This document shows, piece by piece, positions 59,058-64,000 of a DNA stretch of 64,000 nucleotides; position 1 is the first letter of the stretch; each line of letters begins with the position of its first letter. A program made the position numbers and the translations under genes. The DNA lies in the NCBI GenBank assembly GCA_903923905.1, contig CAIXZH010000047.1, positions 1 through 64,000 of the forward strand, in the 5' to 3' direction. The stretch is from an uncultured Bacteroidia bacterium (GTDB lineage Bacteria; Bacteroidota; Bacteroidia; Bacteroidales; Prolixibacteraceae). Below the pieces are notes generated by a model that was not told the origin of the DNA, searched no databases, and saw only the letters and a list, made by a program, of their open reading frames with translations.

Positions 59058-59087
59058 CAAATATAACTCAAAATGATGAAATTCAAA
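59058..59087 (-). promoter_or_regulatory. Promoter of the cold shock gene
   Basis: Minus strand TTTG (59087-59084), 18-nt gap, TATATTTG (59065-59058) fits the Bacteroidota consensus. Transcription should start near 59050, just before ATG 59036. Confidence 0.6.
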
Positions 59088-59355
59088 GTATTTTATCATT
59101 TTTATTCATTTTCTTTAAATATTTATCTCTACTGATAAACAAAATATAAACTCCCCTTTTAAAAAGCCTCTCCTGATTATCCGAAAAGAAATGGTAAAAT
59201 CAATAGTTACCTGCAAATCAGATCATTGATCAGTATTCTTGTTTACAGTAAGTTACGACATAAACAAGGAAGCCCACCAATAAATTTATATTCAGGAAAT
59301 CTCACATATTTGAGCGATATCCTGAACCTATCAAATAACACCTAAAAAATCAAAT
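59088..59355. other. Gap upstream of the cold shock promoter
   Basis: Part of a 319-bp gene-free stretch (59037-59355). AT-rich, with no repeat, RNA or ORF that I can support. Confidence 0.5.
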
Positions 59356-59898
59356 CTACTTGATAAACAGAAAAAAACCATCCGCAAAATAGAGGATTCC
59401 GATTAACCCAACTGCAAGACTTAAAAACCATACATATCTTTTCTTTGCAAGGGCAGAAATTGAAGAGAGTAGAATGGAGATCTGCAGGAAGATAACCGCA
59501 ATGCCAAAAGCCGAACTATGTAGTTTACACTCATCACGGTCTGCTTCAAGTTTCTTGGCATTAAGGGTTATTTGTTTCTTTTCTGATTCATATTGTTCTA
59601 ATTTTTTTAAATAGGAATCAATTTTTTCTTGATATTTAGCCTGTACCTCTGGAGCAACATTCAATTTGTCATTTTGCTGACTTTGCAATTCAAGATTATC
59701 TTTCTGCATTTCAAAGATATAGCTTTTCAAACTCTTGGACTGATAAAAAGCCCATTGATCCGAAGCCTGAGTTTGATATAGTAATGAACGGGTGCTGAAT
59801 CCACCCCCTTTAAAGGTCGAAAGTGTAGCGCAAACCACAATGATTACCGTGGAAATTGCCATGTAAGTTGTCCATTTTTCTTTTTTATCATCTGCCAT
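59356..59898 (-). CDS. DUF4337-like membrane protein
   Basis: This 180-residue protein has one N-terminal membrane segment (TYMAISTVIIVVCATLSTF), the motif ASDQWAFYQSKSLKSYIFEM typical of DUF4337, a long charged coiled coil (about residues 70-130, QAKYQEKIDSYLKKLEQYES), and two C-terminal membrane segments (FGIAVIFLQISILLSSISAL and WFLSLAVGLIGILYFADGFF). The function of the family is unknown. It appears to be a single gene. Confidence 0.8.
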   Translation of the reverse strand: MADDKKEKWTTYMAISTVIIVVCATLSTFKGGGFSTRSLLYQTQASDQWAFYQSKSLKSYIFEMQKDNLELQSQQNDKLNVAPEVQAKYQEKIDSYLKKLEQYESEKKQITLNAKKLEADRDECKLHSSAFGIAVIFLQISILLSSISALAKKRYVWFLSLAVGLIGILYFADGFFLFIK

Positions 59899-59965
59899 GT
59901 TTGCGTATTTTTAATTTGAAAATAAAATTGTTTTACAATGCAAATTTAATACTAATATTTTTAAA

Positions 59966-61435
59966 TCAATAAATCCCAATATTTGAGATTAACGGGGAGG
60001 CTTTTGAAGCAGTAATCGAAATTTTAACCTGATCAGTTTCTGTAGGTTCTATTTTTATAATCCTTTTATATCCAATTGTAGTTCCTTTTGAAACCTCTGT
60101 CCATTTGTTATTTTTCCAGACTGAGACTACAAATTCCTTAACCCGCTGCCCTAACTTAATATATTCCTGGATAATAATGTATTTCACTGTTTTTTGCGCC
60201 CCTAAATCGATAAACAGATTACCGGTTCTCGTTCCGTCGTTAGTTGCCCAGTAAGTTTCTTTATTCCCGTCATTTACATTAGAGGGAGCGTACAATTTCG
60301 AATTTCCCCTGTAAGAATCGGCTTTGATTACTGCCTTTAAAGCAAGATTTGTCTTAAACGCTTCATCTATCAACTTTCTCCAACCAAGCAAAGCTTCAAC
60401 ATCATTTTCATGAAATAATCCTCTGCGGTCAGGTGGAATGTTAAGAATTAAATTTGCCCCCCTTCCAACCGAGGATAGGTAAATTTCAAAAAGCTTTTCG
60501 GGAGTTTTAACCTTCCCATCCTCCTCTGTGTGATAAAACCATCCCGGACGTATGGAAACATCAACTTCAGCCGGGATATAGCTTTTGCCATCTTCCTCTC
60601 CGGAATTCAGCAATTTATCGATCCCGCTTTTCCCGGCATAGATCGAATCTGTAGATATTGTTGCCCAATTGGTTTCACCAATGTGGCCACTTTCGTTTCC
60701 ACACCATCTTATATCAGGACCAGCATCACTAAAAAAGATTACGTTAGGTTCCATTTTACGCACCATATCCAATGTCGTTGGCCAATTATAATAAGCGGCT
60801 CCATTGATCTTCCGTTTTTCTCTCGCTCCCCCATAATAGCCATCGCCTCCATTAGCCCCATCAAACCACATTTCAAAGACAGGACCGTACAAGGTGAAAA
60901 GCTCTTTCAACTGATTTCGGTAATAATCTATATACGAAGAAGAACCATAATCCTTCCGATTCCGGTCCCACGGTGATAAGTATATTCCAAATTTTAAACC
61001 ATTTTGGTGGCAGGCATCGGCAACCTCTTTCACAACATTCCCCTTGCCTTCCTTCCATTTGCTGTTTTTTACCGAGTGTTCGGTAAATTTACTTGGCCAC
61101 AAACAAAATCCGTCATGATGTTTACAAGTAAGCACAATCCCTTTTAGACCTGCGGCTTTAACAACTCTGATCCATTGATTTACATCCATTTCAGTGGGGT
61201 TGAACACTTCGGGGCTTTCATCCCCGTATCCCCATTCCTTTCCTGTGAATGTATTGGTTGTAAAATGAATAAAGGCATATTGTTCCATTTCGTGCCAGGC
61301 CAGCTGCCGATCTGTAGGAATCGGAAGAACAGGTTTTGGTGGCGGAACCGGAAGTTCTCTGGTTCTTCCAAAAGACAGGCTGACAACAAATAAAAGGGCA
61401 ATAAACAGATAATGCTTCATCATAACAATTTTCAT
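59966..61435 (-). CDS. Exported GH29 alpha-L-fucosidase with C-terminal discoidin-like domain
   Basis: This 489-residue protein has a signal peptide (MKHYLFIALLFVVSLSFG; ATG 61420 would start it, five residues inside the longest frame). The barrel shows WHEMEQYAFIHFTTNTF, LTCKHHDGFCLW, LSPWDRN and the nucleophile Asp in FEMWFDGANGG (residue 192). GAREKRKINGAAYYNWP follows, as in the GH29 subgroup specific for alpha-1,3/4 fucose next to a branch. After residue 370 comes an F5/8 type C-like carbohydrate-binding domain (APSNVNDGNKETYWATNDG, LFIDLGAQKTVKYIIIQEY). It differs clearly from the GH29 enzyme at 54204 and is not a recent duplicate. It is a single gene in context. Confidence 0.93.
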   Translation of the reverse strand: MKIVMMKHYLFIALLFVVSLSFGRTRELPVPPPKPVLPIPTDRQLAWHEMEQYAFIHFTTNTFTGKEWGYGDESPEVFNPTEMDVNQWIRVVKAAGLKGIVLTCKHHDGFCLWPSKFTEHSVKNSKWKEGKGNVVKEVADACHQNGLKFGIYLSPWDRNRKDYGSSSYIDYYRNQLKELFTLYGPVFEMWFDGANGGDGYYGGAREKRKINGAAYYNWPTTLDMVRKMEPNVIFFSDAGPDIRWCGNESGHIGETNWATISTDSIYAGKSGIDKLLNSGEEDGKSYIPAEVDVSIRPGWFYHTEEDGKVKTPEKLFEIYLSSVGRGANLILNIPPDRRGLFHENDVEALLGWRKLIDEAFKTNLALKAVIKADSYRGNSKLYAPSNVNDGNKETYWATNDGTRTGNLFIDLGAQKTVKYIIIQEYIKLGQRVKEFVVSVWKNNKWTEVSKGTTIGYKRIIKIEPTETDQVKISITASKASPLISNIGIY

Positions 61436-61735
61436 AATCGTAAAAATATGGGTTCAATGATTGAATAGGGGTAAATTTATCATTGCCAAAGATAACTATT
61501 TGTCATGAACCAATTTCAAACTCTGATATTCTCAATTACTGTTAGCCGAAATAAATCAAGTCTATGAGACATTATTTCTCTTAAATTCATTAGTCCAACT
61601 ATTTACTCTGTGAATGCTCATCTGTCAAAAGTATAGAAAAAAATCAGAATACTCCAACCAATGGCAGTAGTATTCTGATTTTTAAGCTTTTAAATTCATT
61701 GCCCAAATTATGGAACAATCATTTCAGAATGTTTT
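61436..61735. other. Gap between fucosidase and cytochrome genes
   Basis: Apart from the terminator at 61639-61683, I see no gene, repeat or confident promoter in these 300 bp. Confidence 0.5.
61639..61683 (-). terminator. Intrinsic terminator after the multihaem cytochrome gene
   Basis: AAAAATCAGAATACT and AGTATTCTGATTTTT are a perfect 15-bp stem with a 15-nt loop; A/T tracts on both sides allow function in either direction. Confidence 0.75.
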
Positions 61736-63232
61736 TCAATATAATTTAGCGTGACATTCAGAGCATAGTTTTGTTTTCCATTCATCTTTAATATCAACCG
61801 GATGTTTGAATTCCAGCGGTTTAAATGAACTTGAAATCTGCATCGCAGAATCGGGGCCCTGTGCAACAATATTATGGCACAAGTTACAATCACGGGAGAT
61901 TATCTTTCCACTTTCAGATTTGTGAAGGTCATTATGGCAGCGGTCACAACCAATTGTTTCCAGATGACCTAAATGATTAGGATGGACAGACCATTTAACA
62001 CCCATCTCAGGAAAGACATTCTGACTGTAACCTTCCTGTATGCCGGCAATTATCTGCTCAATATCTTTCTTTTTGGATCCTACCAATTTAGGATACATCG
62101 AGGTATAGTATTCGTTTACCTGTTTTTTGATAGCCATCATGGCACTGTCGGTAGTGGCATAATCCTGGTTCAGTACATTCATGGCCACAATTTTAACGTC
62201 AGGTAATGTGCGCGGTATTTTACCTGCAGTAATCAGTTCGTCAATATAGCCCTGAGGAGTTTTATAATTATGAGAAGGACGGTTATGGCAATCAATGCAA
62301 TCCATTCTCCGGATTTGGAGTGAATCACGCTGAGATGGTTTTAATTTATCTTTGGTGTCTTCAAAAATGGTTGACTCCCCTGTCTTTAAGTTAGTATATT
62401 TTACCCAGGGAATCTTTTCCCTATTTATTACCGATGTCCGATATTCAATTTTTACATCTGGATTTATATGCCAGTGTATCCCCTGGGCGATTCCCTGGGC
62501 ACTATGGCTGGCACTGGTCTTCATCTGAAGCTGGATATTCCAGGCAGAGGTTGTCTCATCAGCCAGATAAGATATTTTATTCTTCTGTTTACGATCATAA
62601 AATTTCTGAGGCCAGTGACAATGTTCGCAAGTTTCCATAGCAGGTCTTAAACTCTGAATCGGAGTTTCGATAGGATGAGGTATCTGGTTAGTGAGTACTG
62701 CATATACCTGATACAATCCGGTCACTTTGCTCCTGACATACCACCCTGCGCCTGAGCCAACATGACATTCAACACAGTTAACCCTTGAGTGCGGAGAATT
62801 CTGGTAGGCTGTATATTCTGGCTTCATGGTTTGGTGACAAAGTTTACCACAAAATTCATTGGATTCTGTGATATGGAAAGCCTGAAAGCTACCAATTGAA
62901 GATAATATAACCAAAATAATTGTTCCAACCAGAAAAATTGCAGCGGCATTTCTAGTCGATCGTTTGTTAAAATCCCATAACGGGTAATTGCCTTCACCAT
63001 CACCTTTAAGCTTTTCCTGTTTTTTGGCTCTAACCATTCCGATTGGAATTAAAATCAGACCCAATATCAGGAATGCCGGAAGAGCCATGTAAATAAATAT
63101 TCCTAAAAAGGAATTATTCGGAAAGATATAGGTTGAGATTAAAAACAGCAAGACTATAATTGCCAAACTGGCAATTGCAATTATTACTCCGGCGATAGTT
63201 ACCAGATTCTTTGTTGATTTTGGCAAATGCAT
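61736..63232 (-). CDS. Membrane-anchored multihaem cytochrome c (NapC/NirT-like), seven haem sites
   Basis: This 498-residue protein has three predicted N-terminal membrane segments (about residues 11-36, 44-67 and 96-116). Haem sites follow in order: CGKLCH (a CX3CH site), CVECH, CEHCH, CIDCH, CDRCH, CNLCH and CSECH, the last five residues from the C-terminus. The first two sites with SHSRVNCVECHVGSG-like spacing resemble NapC/NrfH quinol dehydrogenases, which pass electrons from menaquinol to periplasmic reductases. The extra haems make it a longer electron-transfer protein, possibly with its own reductase activity. The ATG 63232 start (MHLPKSTKNLVTIAGV) places the first membrane segment normally; a longer frame from 63301 adds 23 odd residues. 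A monohaem cytochrome gene lies 153 bp upstream on the same strand. Confidence 0.88.
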   Translation of the reverse strand: MHLPKSTKNLVTIAGVIIAIASLAIIVLLFLISTYIFPNNSFLGIFIYMALPAFLILGLILIPIGMVRAKKQEKLKGDGEGNYPLWDFNKRSTRNAAAIFLVGTIILVILSSIGSFQAFHITESNEFCGKLCHQTMKPEYTAYQNSPHSRVNCVECHVGSGAGWYVRSKVTGLYQVYAVLTNQIPHPIETPIQSLRPAMETCEHCHWPQKFYDRKQKNKISYLADETTSAWNIQLQMKTSASHSAQGIAQGIHWHINPDVKIEYRTSVINREKIPWVKYTNLKTGESTIFEDTKDKLKPSQRDSLQIRRMDCIDCHNRPSHNYKTPQGYIDELITAGKIPRTLPDVKIVAMNVLNQDYATTDSAMMAIKKQVNEYYTSMYPKLVGSKKKDIEQIIAGIQEGYSQNVFPEMGVKWSVHPNHLGHLETIGCDRCHNDLHKSESGKIISRDCNLCHNIVAQGPDSAMQISSSFKPLEFKHPVDIKDEWKTKLCSECHAKLY

Positions 63233-63340
63233 ATAATTCTGATGAGAAGGATTAATATGAAAGGAATTGCAAATAGAGAAAAAAACCACTAAAATCTGCA
63301 ATCAGATTGAATACGGATAGAAATGAAACGCTAAATAAAG

Positions 63341-63372
63341 AAGTGCTGAGACCTTGTTTAGCCTCAGCACTT
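63341..63372 (-). terminator. Hairpin after the monohaem cytochrome gene
   Basis: AAGTGCTGAG and CTCAGCACTT form a perfect 10-bp stem with a 12-nt loop; on the minus strand CTTTATTT follows. It lies between the two cytochrome genes, suggesting at least partly separate transcripts. Confidence 0.6.
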
Positions 63373-63385
63373 ACCCAATGTCAGT

Positions 63386-63805
63386 TTATTTAAGAGAACG
63401 GACAAAATTGACCAATGCCCAACGATCATCTTCTTCTGCCACTTTTTTATCAAACGCCGGCATTTCATCACGTCCAATTACGATCTGATAATAAATTGCC
63501 CCATCAACCTGCGCCTGAAATTTAGCGTCTTTAAAGGAGGTAATTTTAGTTTTCATACTTGACGCTTTAGGTCCATCACCCAATCCGGCGCCACCATGAC
63601 AAGATTTGCAATGTTTAGCATAAAGGTTCTTGCCAACATTTACAGAGGCGGCATCACCTTTAAGTGCATTCTTCATGGTTTTGTATTTTGCAGGAATTTC
63701 CCATGCTGAAGCAGCCTTTTGATCCTGGGCAACAACGGAAGAGCATAGCGCAAACAGGAATGCAACAACACTTAGGCTCTTTAATAAAACACTTAGATTT
63801 TTCAT
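63386..63805 (-). CDS. Periplasmic monohaem cytochrome c, class I
   Basis: This 139-residue protein has a signal peptide (MKNLSVLLKSLSVVAFLFAL...VVAQ), a single haem site in YAKHCKSCHGGAGLGDG, and an axial Met candidate in IGRDEMPAFDKKV, ending with the usual WALVNFVRSL helix. It is an electron carrier, probably a partner of the multihaem cytochrome encoded next on the same strand. Length fits class I cytochromes fused to no other domain. Confidence 0.93.
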   Translation of the reverse strand: MKNLSVLLKSLSVVAFLFALCSSVVAQDQKAASAWEIPAKYKTMKNALKGDAASVNVGKNLYAKHCKSCHGGAGLGDGPKASSMKTKITSFKDAKFQAQVDGAIYYQIVIGRDEMPAFDKKVAEEDDRWALVNFVRSLK

Positions 63806-64000
63806 AACTTCTTTTTTAAAAATTAAACATCTCGATTACTGTTAAGTTTTGCCGGATTAAAATTAATCAATCTATTTATCCCTTTCACCAGATTTTAATG
63901 AAATTACACATTTTATTTTTGTCAGAATCCGACCAACAGGCAATCAATGTCCAAAAATAGAAAGGATAACCTAGTGTAGCGGGTTATTGATATTGATATA

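Overview
The window comes from a member of the Bacteroidota. Supporting signs are a PorV component of the type IX secretion system (T9SS), TTG/TAnnTTTG-type promoters, mostly absent Shine-Dalgarno sites, a yicC-gmk-nadD cluster and several exported glycosidases. A polysaccharide-degrading Bacteroidales/Marinilabiliales-like organism would fit, but the sequence does not fix the rank below phylum.

Positions 1-33759 are one minus-strand reading frame, open at the window edge, encoding at least 11,253 residues of a giant exported repeat protein. It has an N-terminal extension followed by a signal segment. It then has about 16 tryptophan/cysteine-containing beta modules spaced at two preferred sizes (about 2.03 kb and about 1.35 kb), and toward the left edge PKD-like, glycine-rich and 85-residue repeats. 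Its C-terminus, expected to carry a T9SS sorting domain, lies outside the window. porV (33971-35170) lies directly upstream on the same strand.

Positions 35.2-43.5 kb are an accessory stretch: a frameshifted small exported protein, tRNA-Ser(CGA), a 15-bp inverted repeat and a conserved unknown protein. Next comes a type ISP-like restriction-modification gene whose methyltransferase and target-recognition part has been replaced by a small element. That element encodes a four-helix-bundle protein of the 23S rRNA intervening-sequence family between G-rich and C-rich complementary short repeats. After a two-gene ABC exporter, a second element of the same layout carries a decayed copy of the same protein family and abuts nadD. 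These paired elements are the most unusual feature of the window apart from the giant gene.

Positions 43.5-64 kb are mostly ordinary: nadD, gmk and yicC; an old yellow enzyme; an exported GH78 alpha-L-rhamnosidase; EttA; a Gfo/Idh/MocA oxidoreductase; an exported thioredoxin; a GH29 alpha-L-fucosidase paired with a TIM-barrel sugar isomerase-like protein; PspC; a small heat shock protein; a cold shock protein; a DUF4337-like protein; a second GH29 enzyme with a C-terminal discoidin-like part; and a membrane multihaem cytochrome c next to a monohaem cytochrome c. The glycosidases suggest use of fucose- and rhamnose-containing glycans, but no SusC/SusD pair is present here. Several clear hairpin terminators separate these units.
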